A stretch of 35,889 nucleotides of DNA from Oligoflexia bacterium (GCA_014376785.1 JACMQW010000031.1:1-35889); one strand, 5' to 3'. Positions 7,278 to 15,632 are shown, numbered from the stretch's first letter. The notes: generated from the letters alone by a model not told the origin. A program made the numbers and translations.

Positions 7278-7289
7278 GACAAGGGCTCC

Positions 7290-7634
7290 TTACTTTGCCG
7301 AAGCAACTTTGGTTTCTTTGATTTCCGTACCGCTATTTTTAGCGATGCGGACCCATCCATCTTTGGTCGATTTTTTTCCGACGCGCGTAGGCTTGCCAGA
7401 TTTTGGATCGACCAGCATCACGTTGGATGCATGGATCGGGAGTTGCTTGGTGATGATTCCACTTTGGGGATTTTGCTGGGAAGCTTTCGCGTGCTTTTTC
7501 ATCACGTTTACGCCTTCCACGACGACTTTATTGTCTTTCAAAACCACTTCCGTGATTTGGCCCTGCTTGCCTTTGTCTTTTCCAGCGATCACTGCGACGA
7601 GATCGCCCTTTTTCAACTTCATTTTCTTAATCAT
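7290..7634 (-). CDS. rplX: Ribosomal protein uL24
   Basis: 114 aa with the KOW motif at about residues 7-34 ([24 protein letters not shown]), then the L24 landmarks [45 protein letters not shown]24 starts assembly of the 50S subunit. It has no zinc form, so its place as first gene of a zinc-free ribosomal set, away from the S10/spc operon, is unexpected. It may be a second copy or the only copy displaced here. The ATG at 7634 has GAAGTGAG 6 nt upstream; a second ATG at codon 5 is less well placed. The operon promoter should lie in 7635-7947. Confidence 0.93.
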   Translation of the reverse strand: MIKKMKLKKGDLVAVIAGKDKGKQGQITEVVLKDNKVVVEGVNVMKKHAKASQQNPQSGIITKQLPIHASNVMLVDPKSGKPTRVGKKSTKDGWVRIAKNSGTEIKETKVASAK

Positions 7635-7947
7635 GCTTTGCTCACTTCGGGTCTATTTTCGCGGTTATTCGCTTTCGCGAGGCCACTCTATTTCGACCTC
7701 TTCTACCAAAGCTCCCCGGCATCCACTCAAGCGGACCCAGCACACAGAGGTATTCATACGGTTAGAAACGGAGAATTAAGCTTCTAACGCAAAGCCTAGG
7801 AAACCAAAAGTGCAAAGCGGGGGGGAGGGGAGGGAATTTTCTCTCAAATACCGACTTTTTAGGTAAAGATTTATCGTGCGATGCGTCTTAGGCCCGGGCC
7901 GGAACTTTTTTCCGACAGGATGCTAAACCGGTCTATACCTGGATGGA
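7635..7947. promoter_or_regulatory. Divergent promoter region between rplX and zur
   Basis: 313 nt with no gene I can support. It must hold the minus-strand promoter of the ribosomal operon and the plus-strand promoter of zur. Visible elements: an inverted repeat at 7761-7788, a G-rich tract at 7819-7834, and a possible zur promoter CCGACA (7912-7917) - 16 nt - TATACC (7934-7939). The last would put the start of transcription at or next to the zur ATG. I found no match to the enterobacterial or Bacillus Zur box. Confidence 0.5.
7761..7788. promoter_or_regulatory. Inverted repeat, candidate Zur operator
   Basis: GTTAGAA (7761-7767) and TTCTAAC (7782-7788) are perfect 7-bp inverted arms separated by 14 nt. 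It lies about 130 nt upstream of the rplX start, where a repressor would act on the ribosomal operon. The spacing is wider than in known Fur-family boxes, so this is only a candidate. Confidence 0.3.
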
Positions 7948-8436
7948 ATGCGCGCCCTCTCCCTAATCACCGAACCCGAAGAAGTGGCTGCCGCCTGGGA
8001 CCGACTGAAAGCAAAAGGCTTTCGGCGGACAAAGCCCCGGGCCGCCGTACTCCAAGCTCTCGCCTCGGGGCATGGCCCCTTTAGCGCGGAGGATATTTTT
8101 CGCGTCCTTTCGAAAAAAAAGAGCGCTCCGATCGACCTGGTCACGGTTTATAGAAATCTTCAGGGGTTCCAGGAGGCGGGCATTGCCCGAGTCATCGACC
8201 TCGGTGATCAAATTGCCCGTTATGAGCTTTCACTCGATCCCGGGCATCACCATCACCATGTCACCTGCCGGAGTTGTCGGAAGACACTCCCGTTGGATGA
8301 CTGTTTCCTAGAAGAGATCGAAGGACGGATCGCGAGAGTGGTCGCGGCGAAAGGTTTTTCCGAAGTCGAACATCGGCTGGAATTCCTCGGAATCTGTGAC
8401 GCTTGTTCAAGGTCTCGCCCTAAATCGCGGGTTTGA
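7948..8436 (+). CDS. zur: Fur-family repressor, probable zinc uptake regulator Zur
   Basis: 162 aa with the Fur-family layout: a winged helix (residues about 15-85, with RTKPRAAVLQAL and the recognition helix DLVTVYRNL), then a metal-binding dimerisation domain. The structural zinc site is C107-x2-C110 plus C150-x2-C153, and the regulatory region holds a His cluster (H100-H104) and H142. Any Fur-family sensor would show these, but the divergent gene set (zinc-free L31, S14, L32, L28, S18) strongly suggests zinc as the signal. Repression of that operon in zinc-replete cells is inferred. No clear Shine-Dalgarno is present, and a TATACC box 9 nt before the ATG suggests a leaderless mRNA. Confidence 0.85.
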   Translation: MRALSLITEPEEVAAAWDRLKAKGFRRTKPRAAVLQALASGHGPFSAEDIFRVLSKKKSAPIDLVTVYRNLQGFQEAGIARVIDLGDQIARYELSLDPGHHHHHVTCRSCRKTLPLDDCFLEEIEGRIARVVAAKGFSEVEHRLEFLGICDACSRSRPKSRV

Positions 8437-8536
8437 GATCGAATTTAGGGGGAGTTGGCTGAAAACACCGTCAATTCCTTGGCCAGATTTGTAAAAAGAG
8501 TGAGCGATTCTGAATGAGGTAAAAGTTTCGACTCAT

Positions 8537-9553
8537 GTGTCCGATGAGACCTTGAAGGGAAATTTATCCACGATGGCTCATCCGCTGAAACACACTTCCG
8601 CCGGCGCAGACGACTTACTGAAAAGTAATGCATTCGATGCGGTTTCGGAACTCAGCGTGAAGACAGCCGCAGAGTATCAGGACCTTCTGACGAAATTGCA
8701 GGATATGCCGACCCTGCCCGTGATTGCGATGAAAGTGAATGAACTCATCGCAGATCCGAACGCCACCAGCGGAGATATCGCGGCCATCTTGAAACAAGAC
8801 CAAGTTCTTACAGCAAAAATTTTGCGACTCGTAAATAGTTCCTATTACGCGGTTCCGGGTGGAGTCAGTGATGTTCAGAAGGCTCTCGCCTTTCTAGGGT
8901 TTAACACTGTCGCCCAACTCGTTCTCTCGCTCTCCGTCTTTTCGATGTTCTCTAAATTCGGGGATGACTCGCTGACCATGAAAGATTTCTGGATGCACGC
9001 GCTGGCGGTTGCCGTTTGCAGCGAAGGCATTTCCAAGCGGTGGAATATCGGTAAGCCCGAAGAAGTTTTCACCTGCGGTCTACTTCACGATATCGGCAAA
9101 CTCGTGATCTACGAAGTGGATCGTGACCGTCTCACCTTTATTCTCAAGCGAGCGCGCGAAGGAAAAAAAGGATTTATCGAAATCGAACGAGAACATGATC
9201 TGCTGACCCACGCTTACATCGGAGACATGATGGCAACGCGCTGGGGACTGCCGCAGGTCGTGCGCCAAGCCATTCGTTACCACCATACTGAAGTTTCGAA
9301 GATGGCATCTCTGCTCGCTTCCGCAAAGAAAGTGATCCAAGTCGTCAGACTTGCAAACACCATCGTCGTCAAAAAAGCGAATGAAGAGGGCGGCAGCGAA
9401 ATTTACGGAAAGTCCGGCGATTACTCGAAAGGGGTTGTCGTTGCAGAAATGCTCGAGGATCTCGGACTGGGCATTGATGATTTAACCACCATTGAAAAAG
9501 ATTTGGCGAAGGCGATGGAAAAAGCGGGGGCATTTCTAAATGCAAACGCGTAA
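8537..9553 (+). CDS. HDOD domain signalling protein
   Basis: 338 aa. The HDOD domain covers about residues 50-255: DMPTLPVIAMKVNELIADPNA, the DQVLTAKILRLVNSSYY helix, GFNTVAQLVLSLSVFSMF, and a CGLLHDIGKLVIYEV HD dyad. HDOD proteins are scaffolds in signalling and c-di-GMP output, and usually lack phosphodiesterase activity. The start is GTG at 8537; an ATG at 8573, 12 nt after AAGGGA, is an alternative that would remove 12 polar residues. The stop overlaps the histidine kinase start by 14 nt, so the two are coupled; this places it as an accessory or upstream input of that two-component system. Confidence 0.9.
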   Translation: MSDETLKGNLSTMAHPLKHTSAGADDLLKSNAFDAVSELSVKTAAEYQDLLTKLQDMPTLPVIAMKVNELIADPNATSGDIAAILKQDQVLTAKILRLVNSSYYAVPGGVSDVQKALAFLGFNTVAQLVLSLSVFSMFSKFGDDSLTMKDFWMHALAVAVCSEGISKRWNIGKPEEVFTCGLLHDIGKLVIYEVDRDRLTFILKRAREGKKGFIEIEREHDLLTHAYIGDMMATRWGLPQVVRQAIRYHHTEVSKMASLLASAKKVIQVVRLANTIVVKKANEEGGSEIYGKSGDYSKGVVVAEMLEDLGLGIDDLTTIEKDLAKAMEKAGAFLNANA

Positions 9554-10799
9554 ATTACACCCTCTGCGAGCCGTGAGAAGTGATCACGACGGAGAAGCGA
9601 AGTTTAAGGCCGTCTTCGAATGTGTGTCGGATGCACTCATTACTTTAGACAGTGATGGACGAATCGAACTCGTTAACCCAGCTGCAGAAGAGATGACGGG
9701 ATTTCTAAAATCCGAATTAGTGGGTCAGCCCCTCTCGAGCCTCAGTCCGAAGGCAAAACTTCCTTCACGCACTCGTGCGCTTGCGCCAGAAATATTTAGT
9801 AGCGAAGGAACCTACGAAGACATCGCCATCGAACGGAAAGATGGTTACCCGCGAGTCGTGGATCTTTCGGTTCGTCTGATGCCCGGCGAAAATGCAGAAG
9901 GATCCATTTCAGTCGTGCTCTTCCGGGATGTCACAGAAAAAAAACGAATGGAGAGAGAGCTCATTACGAAACACTCTGAGCTTCGAAATGCATTCGTCGA
10001 GCTTGAAAAAATGAACTCGGCCCTCAAAGCGACCCAAGACACGCTCGTGCAAGCCGGAAAAATGGCCGCCCTCGGCGAATTGGCTGCGGGTATTGCGCAT
10101 GAATTAAACCAGCCGCTCATGTCGATTCGCGGCTACGCTCAGGAGCTTGAATACGGGTTATCCTCCGTGATTAAAGGCACTCCAGTCGAAGGCGAAGCTT
10201 CCGTCGGGTTTCGAGAAATTATTTCTGGCGCGGACAAAATGGCGAAGATCATCTCGCATCTGCGCACGTTTACTCGCAAGTCGACCGAAGATTTTGAATG
10301 GGTGGACGTTCGCACCACCGTCGAAGAAGCGCTGAAGATGGTTTCACGGCAGTTGACGTCGCGAGGGATCGAAGTCGTCAGAGATTATGAACCGATGTCG
10401 GATTCGGCATCTGCCGATGCCGGTAAAGATTCGCCGTGCGTGTATGGAAATCCCCTCCAGCTCGAACAAGTTTTCATCAACCTGACGACGAACGCCCGCG
10501 ATGCCATCGAGGCCACCGGAAGAGGGAGTGGAAAGATCACGATTTCCGCGCGTGTCGAAGGACTGTTTGTCGAAGTTCGGTTCAGAGATGACGGCATCGG
10601 GATGGGCGAAAAAACAAAAGCGAAAGCGTTCAATCCGTTCTTCACCACGAAAGAAGTGGGTAAGGGAATGGGTCTCGGCCTGAGCTTAAGTTACGGAATT
10701 TTGTCAAAAATTCACGGCAGTATTCAGATTCAGAGCGAAGAGGGAAAGGGAACGGAATTTGTCGTTCGCCTTCCAAAAGATTTCAGAGAACTTGGTTAA
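9540..10799 (+). CDS. PAS-domain sensor histidine kinase (NtrB-like)
   Basis: 419 aa soluble kinase: an N-terminal PAS domain (about 20-135; [30 protein letters not shown]), a coiled linker, DHp H-box with phospho-acceptor H187 ([21 protein letters not shown]), then HATPase with N-box ([18 protein letters not shown]), G1 (RDDGIGMG), F-box ([24 protein letters not shown]) and a final GTEFVVRLP. No transmembrane helix is seen, so the signal is cytoplasmic. Its ATG lies inside the end of the HDOD gene, with no Shine-Dalgarno, so it relies on coupling. The sigma54 activator follows after 16 nt and is the obvious phosphotransfer partner. Confidence 0.95.
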   Translation: MQTRKLHPLRAVRSDHDGEAKFKAVFECVSDALITLDSDGRIELVNPAAEEMTGFLKSELVGQPLSSLSPKAKLPSRTRALAPEIFSSEGTYEDIAIERKDGYPRVVDLSVRLMPGENAEGSISVVLFRDVTEKKRMERELITKHSELRNAFVELEKMNSALKATQDTLVQAGKMAALGELAAGIAHELNQPLMSIRGYAQELEYGLSSVIKGTPVEGEASVGFREIISGADKMAKIISHLRTFTRKSTEDFEWVDVRTTVEEALKMVSRQLTSRGIEVVRDYEPMSDSASADAGKDSPCVYGNPLQLEQVFINLTTNARDAIEATGRGSGKITISARVEGLFVEVRFRDDGIGMGEKTKAKAFNPFFTTKEVGKGMGLGLSLSYGILSKIHGSIQIQSEEGKGTEFVVRLPKDFRELG

Positions 10800-10815
10800 T
10801 CAGAGGAGCATGCAT

Positions 10816-12405
10816 ATGAATAAAGCGAGAGTGTTAATCGTAGATGATGAAGAGTCGATCCGGAGATTACTAAAGTCCCGAATGGAACGTGAAGGTTACG
10901 ACACACTCGTGGCAGCCGATGCGAACGAAGCAGAAAAACTTTTCGGAAGCACCGGAAACGGAATCGGAACGGTAGTCACCGATTTGAAGATGCCGGGCCG
11001 AGATGGTTTTCAGCTGATGAAGTCTTTGAAGGAAAAGAATATTCACACGAAGTACGTCGTGATTACGGGCCATGGTGAAAAAGAAGCGGCGATCCAGTCT
11101 GTAAAATACGGCGCGACGGACTACCTGGAAAAACCTTTCGACCTCGAGGCATTCGTTCACACCGTCCAACGTTGCCAAAAAGAATATGCCCTCCAAGTAG
11201 AAAATTTAGACTTGGTTGCTCGCTTAGAAGCCCGCATCGAACGCGTCGAGGGAAAAGCGGAAGCTTCAAGTTGGTACATCTCGAAATCGGAAGCGATGAC
11301 GAAGACGAACGAATGGCTCTCTGTTTTGAAACGCGAATCGACTCGAGTCGAAGCGGAAGAACCAAGCGTCCTTATCTTGGGCGAAAGCGGAACGGGAAAA
11401 GAAGGCATTGCTCGCCAAGTCCAAGCCTCTTCCCGCCGCACCAAGGGTCCTTGGGTGGCCGTGAACTGCGCGAATTTCAATGAGACTTTACTTGAGAGCG
11501 AACTTTTCGGTCACGAAAAAGGAGCTTTTACGGGCGCAAATAGTTTGAAGCGCGGTTTGTTTGAGATCGCGCGCGGAGGCACGCTATTTCTCGATGAGAT
11601 CGGCGAGATGGATGTGAAACTCCAAGCGAAGTTACTACGAGTTCTCCAAGAAAAGGTGCTACGCCGCGTGGGTGGAACGGGCGACATCGAAACCGATGTT
11701 CGAGTGGTCGCAGCGACGAACGTGAATTTGGGCGAGAAAGTCGCGTCGGGTGCGTTTCGCGAAGACCTTTATCACCGCTTATCTCGAGTGGTGATCGAAG
11801 TTCCTGCGCTGCGCACTCGTTCGGAAGACATCGTCCCGATGGCGAAGCAATTCGCACACAGTGCGTTTGAGTCCCGCGGGAAGCATTTTTCCGGATTTAC
11901 TCCGGATGCGGAAACCGCGATTCAGGGCTATTCCTGGCCAGGTAACGTCCGTGAGATGCTGAACGTGATCGAGCGGGTGGCACTAGTGCACGTCGGAAAC
12001 TCTCCGATCACTCCCTCGAACCTCACCATTCCTACGGGCAAAGCCGGACAAGTGATTGGATTTCCGGGCGCTCGTGCGAATCTTTCGGTGGTTCCGAATG
12101 GCGGGGGATCGCCATCCAAGGCGACTGCTTCAGCAGGCGGAACGACTCCTACTAATACCAATCCGGCGACCAACGGGACGACGGAAACCGGTAGCTACAT
12201 GGAAATGAAGAAGCAATGGGTGGATGCGTTTGAGAAAGAATACCTCGTGAATACCCTCACTCGGCACGATGGCAACGTCTCGGCCGCGGCTCGCGAAGCG
12301 ATGCTGGATCGATCGAACTTTTTGCGCCTGCTTCGGAGGCATGCGGTGAAAGCCGCGGATTTCCGTCAAGTCGGGGCCGAGGACGATACGGCACAGGCAG
12401 CTTAA
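10816..12405 (+). CDS. Sigma54-dependent response regulator (NtrC family)
   Basis: 529 aa. Receiver domain with phospho-Asp D56 ([11 protein letters not shown]) and KPFD; AAA+ domain with Walker A GESGTGKE (residues 189-196), GAFTGA sigma54-contact loop at 236-241, and Walker [14 protein letters not shown]; Fis-type HTH at the C-terminus ([21 protein letters not shown], from residue 486). The intact GAFTGA implies real activation of sigma54-RNA polymerase. The ATG at 10816 has AGAGGAG at 10802-10808 (7-nt spacing). The in-frame ATG at 10810 is too close. Residues about 425-460 form a Gly/Ser/Thr/Asn linker. Targets are unknown; sigma54 promoters occur at 5596-5611 and 35529-35544. Confidence 0.96.
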   Translation: MNKARVLIVDDEESIRRLLKSRMEREGYDTLVAADANEAEKLFGSTGNGIGTVVTDLKMPGRDGFQLMKSLKEKNIHTKYVVITGHGEKEAAIQSVKYGATDYLEKPFDLEAFVHTVQRCQKEYALQVENLDLVARLEARIERVEGKAEASSWYISKSEAMTKTNEWLSVLKRESTRVEAEEPSVLILGESGTGKEGIARQVQASSRRTKGPWVAVNCANFNETLLESELFGHEKGAFTGANSLKRGLFEIARGGTLFLDEIGEMDVKLQAKLLRVLQEKVLRRVGGTGDIETDVRVVAATNVNLGEKVASGAFREDLYHRLSRVVIEVPALRTRSEDIVPMAKQFAHSAFESRGKHFSGFTPDAETAIQGYSWPGNVREMLNVIERVALVHVGNSPITPSNLTIPTGKAGQVIGFPGARANLSVVPNGGGSPSKATASAGGTTPTNTNPATNGTTETGSYMEMKKQWVDAFEKEYLVNTLTRHDGNVSAAAREAMLDRSNFLRLLRRHAVKAADFRQVGAEDDTAQAA

Positions 12406-12441
12406 TTCAGAGAATTATTATTACTCCAAAGATTAGGGAGA

Positions 12442-12472
12442 GCTCTCAGGTTTTGCCTGAGAGCCCTTTTTT
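12442..12472 (+). terminator. Rho-independent terminator after the HDOD-kinase-regulator operon
   Basis: GCTCTCAGG (12442-12450) pairs perfectly with CCTGAGAGC (12456-12464) around a TTTTG loop, followed by CCTTTTTT. It ends the 8.5-12.4 kb operon and lies directly against the stop codon of the convergent outer-membrane protein gene. Confidence 0.92.
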
Positions 12473-13093
12473 CTAGCGAGTATTGAAATTCAGATTCACA
12501 CCGAGCGTCGTCGTGTACTCATTCTGATTGAGATCTTTCGTATCCTTCACGGTCGCAATCACACTGGCATTCAAGCTCAGTTGCATTCCGATTTTTAAAG
12601 AAACCCCCGTTCCAACGTAGGGATAAACCTTCGAGGGTGAGTCGTTTTCGGTGATGACTCCGGAAACCGTGGTAGTCGTGTGCCGTTTCTGATTTTCCGC
12701 TCCGCCGCGAAGGTACCAATCGATGACTGAGCCGAGAGAGTAGGTCGAGCGGAGACCTATCCGCGCTGTTTGGCGTTTTTCTTCGATTTGGGTTGATGAG
12801 CTCGCAAAGGTCTCGTTGCTGTTCCCGAGCGTGTATTCCCCCTCGGCGGAGAGTATTTTATATCCCGCGATGATTCTGCCGCCATAGGTAAAGACTCGAA
12901 CCCGGCGAGATGGATTTTCTTTCTTTTGAAATTCATATCCCACGATGGGTTCGAGCGAGTAGGTGAGGTCACTCGGCAGAGCTGCGGACGCATTTACGGA
13001 AATGAAACTCGCCGTAAACAGCACTGTCATCAGCGAAAGAGTAAGGCGGGAATTTGATTTGCACCGAGAAGTTTTGCGATTGGAAAAAGCCAT
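12473..13093 (-). CDS. Putative outer-membrane beta-barrel protein
   Basis: 206 aa. An N-terminal signal sequence (basic MAFSNRKTSRCKSNSR, then LTLSLMTVLFTASFISVNASA, cleavage likely near residue 38) is followed by alternating polar/apolar strands separated by short charged turns (SLEPIVGYEF, VFTYGGRIIAGYKILSAEGEYTLG, IGLRSTYSLGSVIDWYLRGGAE, VSLKIGMQLSLNASVIATVK, TTTLGVNLNFNTR). This pattern fits a small 8-10-strand barrel like other outer-membrane protein beta-barrel families. The last residue is Arg rather than Phe, with Phe two residues before. No enzymatic motif is visible and the function is unknown. It follows the Cys-rich lipoprotein gene on the same strand by about 90 nt. Confidence 0.75.
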   Translation of the reverse strand: MAFSNRKTSRCKSNSRLTLSLMTVLFTASFISVNASAALPSDLTYSLEPIVGYEFQKKENPSRRVRVFTYGGRIIAGYKILSAEGEYTLGNSNETFASSSTQIEEKRQTARIGLRSTYSLGSVIDWYLRGGAENQKRHTTTTVSGVITENDSPSKVYPYVGTGVSLKIGMQLSLNASVIATVKDTKDLNQNEYTTTLGVNLNFNTR

Positions 13094-13184
13094 TTCTAAA
13101 GTCTCTGCGAACGATGGGATGAGGGGTAGAGGCTATTTTTTCCCCTCCTGAGACGTGTCAGAAATTAAACGCCGGCCGAATTCT

Positions 13185-14573
13185 CTATTTTGACAAAGAT
13201 TTCGCGTATCCCTCACATCCCAAAGTCGAAGAAGCGAGGCAAGCGCGTTTCAGCAAGTCCAGGGCTTCTGCGTTGTCGTATTTGTCGGGGGCCGTCTCCG
13301 CGCGGCGTGTGCCTTCGAATGCACAGGCTTCCGCATCTCCTGATCCGCACACGGGTTGGGTCACTGTGCCTGTGGTGGGCGAAGCGACGGAAACAGAAAG
13401 CCCGCCAATCGTATCCGCAGGTTCACAAGCTTTTTTAAGGCCTAATCGGCATGCTTGTTCCCGGTACTTTGCCTTCTCGGAAATCGTGGGACCATCGGAC
13501 TCCGACGCGAGCAAGCAGCTCCATGCTTCATTTTTATCGCAAGCTCCCCGCCAACTGGAAAGGGCTTCTGCGGGGTGACCCTGCTCTGCGAAGTTCACAC
13601 CTCGAGCATAACAAGCGGCCAATATTCCATCGGTACAAAACTTCAAGAGTTCCGTATTCATTTGGGTAAGCGGGCGAAGGCCATTCACTTCTAAAAATTC
13701 TTCCCAGCAACTCATGGAGTGTCCTGCGCCACAGTTTTGTTTCCATCGGTAGAGCGCAAGGGTGCGTCCGCCTGGACGAAGGAACTGTAAAACAGTCGAG
13801 TCATAACACGCTTCTAAGGAATGATTCTTTCGACAATCAGATTCCAGGGTCTTTTCAAGCGCCGAGTTCTTCGACTTGTCGAGGAGGAGCGGCAGCCATC
13901 GACAGGCACGCATCGATCGATGCTCACAGTCGGCTGCGAATTTTTCGAGCGCTCCTTCAGATTTCCCACTGAGCATGAGACTGATGCCCGCTTCGGTGCA
14001 GGAGCCGAGAACCCCTGCCGTGCAAGCTCGCGTGAGAGGCGGGAGTGATTCAGAGATTCGATTCGCCAACCGGTGCGTTTTTCCGACGTAGTAGCAGGAA
14101 GCGACGTTTCCAAGTTGGCAGCCTCGTTTCCAAAGCCGGAGAGATCCCGCGCGATCATCGGATAGGAGCGCCGCCTCGCCGGCGCCCGTGCACGCGATCC
14201 CGTCTTTTTGCGAGGCCGATTCGCAGGCTCCAGTTAATAGTCGTGAAGCTTCGGGAATTTTACCCTGTGCAAGGAGAATTTCGCCAGCAAGTGAGCAGGC
14301 AGAATTTTTCCCAGCTTGGCAGGCTTTGGATGCGACTGCTTCGGCTTCCAGAGGTTTTCCATTTTCTAGTAAAACGCGAGCCTGCTTTTCACAAAACTCC
14401 ACTCCGGCTTTCGCGCAGAGAGTTTCGAGCGCTGCTTCAATGCGCGATTCGTTTCGATTTGCGTCTGCCGCACGGAGCGGAAATTTCGCAGGGTCCAGAG
14501 CCGCACTCGTGCAGGCCGAAAGGCTAAAGCAGACCAAGAGAAGAGCAAGGAAACGTGAGGTGAGAGAATTCAT
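13185..14573 (-). CDS. Cys-rich Sel1/Hcp-like repeat lipoprotein
   Basis: 462 aa. The signal peptide ends with lipobox LSAC (Cys21), so it is a lipid-anchored periplasmic or surface protein. The body is a series of roughly 35-residue helix-turn-helix repeats, each with paired Cys and a Gly/Ala pattern (for example EAVASKACQAGKNSACSLAGEI, RLWKRGCQLGNVASCYYVGK, PLTRACTAGVLGSCTEAGIS). This matches Sel1-like repeats of the Helicobacter cysteine-rich (Hcp) type, where each repeat is closed by a disulfide. Such proteins usually mediate protein-protein contacts. Disulfide formation would fit with the VKOR-DsbA oxidase encoded at 25.8-27 kb. Partner and role are unknown. Confidence 0.82.
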   Translation of the reverse strand: MNSLTSRFLALLLVCFSLSACTSAALDPAKFPLRAADANRNESRIEAALETLCAKAGVEFCEKQARVLLENGKPLEAEAVASKACQAGKNSACSLAGEILLAQGKIPEASRLLTGACESASQKDGIACTGAGEAALLSDDRAGSLRLWKRGCQLGNVASCYYVGKTHRLANRISESLPPLTRACTAGVLGSCTEAGISLMLSGKSEGALEKFAADCEHRSMRACRWLPLLLDKSKNSALEKTLESDCRKNHSLEACYDSTVLQFLRPGGRTLALYRWKQNCGAGHSMSCWEEFLEVNGLRPLTQMNTELLKFCTDGILAACYARGVNFAEQGHPAEALSSWRGACDKNEAWSCLLASESDGPTISEKAKYREQACRLGLKKACEPADTIGGLSVSVASPTTGTVTQPVCGSGDAEACAFEGTRRAETAPDKYDNAEALDLLKRACLASSTLGCEGYAKSLSK

Positions 14574-14684
14574 TTCTCTAGTCTGCCTGGAAATCGGGAC
14601 TTTTCCACCTCATGTGTCGATTCTTACCCTCGGTCTCTGCCGATTTTGCTGTCGGTAAGTGCCTGATATCACGCAATTCCAAAT

Positions 14685-14700
14685 TGGCATCCGGCACGCA
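14685..14700 (+). promoter_or_regulatory. Weak candidate sigma54 promoter for the diguanylate cyclase
   Basis: TGGCATCCGGCACGCA has GG and GC separated by the required 10 nt and a good -24 half (TGGCA). The -12 half is ACGCA instead of TTGCA. The predicted start is near 14711, about 94 nt before the ATG. The spacing is right but the -12 element is poor. Confidence 0.3.
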
Positions 14701-14804
14701 TTACTAGAAGGCATGAGACGACGATGGACCGGGAGCGTAGGGCTCACGGTCTCTGACATCGGAATCTCAAGGACGATCAGAACCACAAGCAAACCGGAGG
14801 ACCT

Positions 14805-15434
14805 ATGGACCAGGGGCAATTGGACGCAAATCTCAAGGGCATTCGCCAACTCCTCTCACATCTCCACGGCGAAGTAACCGCACTCGAGACGAGCTACAGC
14901 CAGGTGCTCCAGGTCCTCCGGAAGCTTGAAGGAGACGCATCGACAGACGATCTTTCCGGACTTTACCGCCGCCGAACCTTCTTCGACATGTGGGATTCCA
15001 TGTTGAAGGAGTGTGAAAAAATGAACGAAAATTGCGGAATGCTTTTGATTGATATCGATCACTTCAAGATCATCAACGATACGCACGGACATCAAACGGG
15101 CGATGAAGTAATCCAACGCGTAGCTGGGCTCGTGAAGCAATTTGAAACCCCCCGATGCTTCACGGGTCGCTACGGCGGAGAAGAGTTCGCTGTCGCCGTA
15201 AAAGGAACGGACGCCGAGATTCTCGGTCTAGCCGAAATGATGAGGCGCGGAGTTGAGAGGCTTTACGGTGCTGTCGCTGGAACCGACGGCAAGGTGCAAT
15301 GGAAATGCACGATCAGCATCGGAATGTCCTCAGCGGCCAAGGATGGCTTCGACAGCGAAAAACTGATTAAGGCTGCAGACGAGGCTCTCTACGAAGCAAA
15401 ACGTCGCGGTAGAAACCAGGTCCGTGCTGCTTAG
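14805..15434 (+). CDS. Diguanylate cyclase (GGDEF domain)
   Basis: Makes the second messenger c-di-GMP from two GTP. The 209 aa protein has a helical N-terminus of about 45 residues (probably coiled, for dimerisation), then a complete GGDEF domain: TDDLSGLYRRRTFFD, LLIDIDHFKIINDTHGHQTGDEV, and the active site GGEEF at residues 124-128, ending with DEALYEAKRRGRNQV. The inhibitory RxxD site that normally precedes the GGDEF loop is absent (TPRC there), so product feedback may be missing. There is no sensory domain or membrane segment. The start has CGGAGG 4 nt upstream. It lies divergent from the Cys-rich lipoprotein gene. Confidence 0.95.
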   Translation: MDQGQLDANLKGIRQLLSHLHGEVTALETSYSQVLQVLRKLEGDASTDDLSGLYRRRTFFDMWDSMLKECEKMNENCGMLLIDIDHFKIINDTHGHQTGDEVIQRVAGLVKQFETPRCFTGRYGGEEFAVAVKGTDAEILGLAEMMRRGVERLYGAVAGTDGKVQWKCTISIGMSSAAKDGFDSEKLIKAADEALYEAKRRGRNQVRAA

Positions 15435-15491
15435 CGGCTCGGAAATTTATTCCACGCGGTCAAAAGGAGGTCCGCAACTCTTTGCCGAGCT

Positions 15492-15569
15492 GCCTGCACC
15501 GAGAGTGACTCCTCTCTCTCATATCGACACCCCACACACAAAACACACACACCCACTGTCGGTGCAGGC
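15492..15569 (+). repeat. Long inverted repeat with CA-rich loop
   Basis: Left arm 15492-15507 (GCCTGCACCGAGAGTG) pairs with right arm 15554-15569 over 16 bp with one mismatch. The 46-nt loop is first pyrimidine-rich (CT repeats) and then almost only C and A (ACACACA runs), so it cannot fold on itself. It lies in the 198-nt gap between the diguanylate cyclase and the lipoprotein gene. There is no U-run after the stem, so it is not a normal terminator. It could be a small RNA, a leader structure of the downstream gene, or a remnant element. Confidence 0.65.
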
Positions 15570-15632
15570 GTTCGGAAAAAATGGGTAAATAAGTACCATT
15601 TCAAAATTCTCACTCCAATTCATCCTTAACTC

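Noticed and set aside
13121-13147. GAGGGG/CCCCTC hairpin as terminator between the Cys-rich lipoprotein and the barrel gene
   Set aside because: Only 6 bp with a 15-nt loop and no U-run at the correct end.
14684-14804. c-di-GMP riboswitch in the diguanylate cyclase leader
   Set aside because: CAAACC near the ribosome binding site recalls the GEMM motif, but the other conserved helices and the GCA and tetraloop-receptor elements are absent.
15431-15613. 60-codon minus-strand frame across the inverted repeat
   Set aside because: Cys-rich, low-complexity translation of the CA repeat, with no ribosome binding site or family match.
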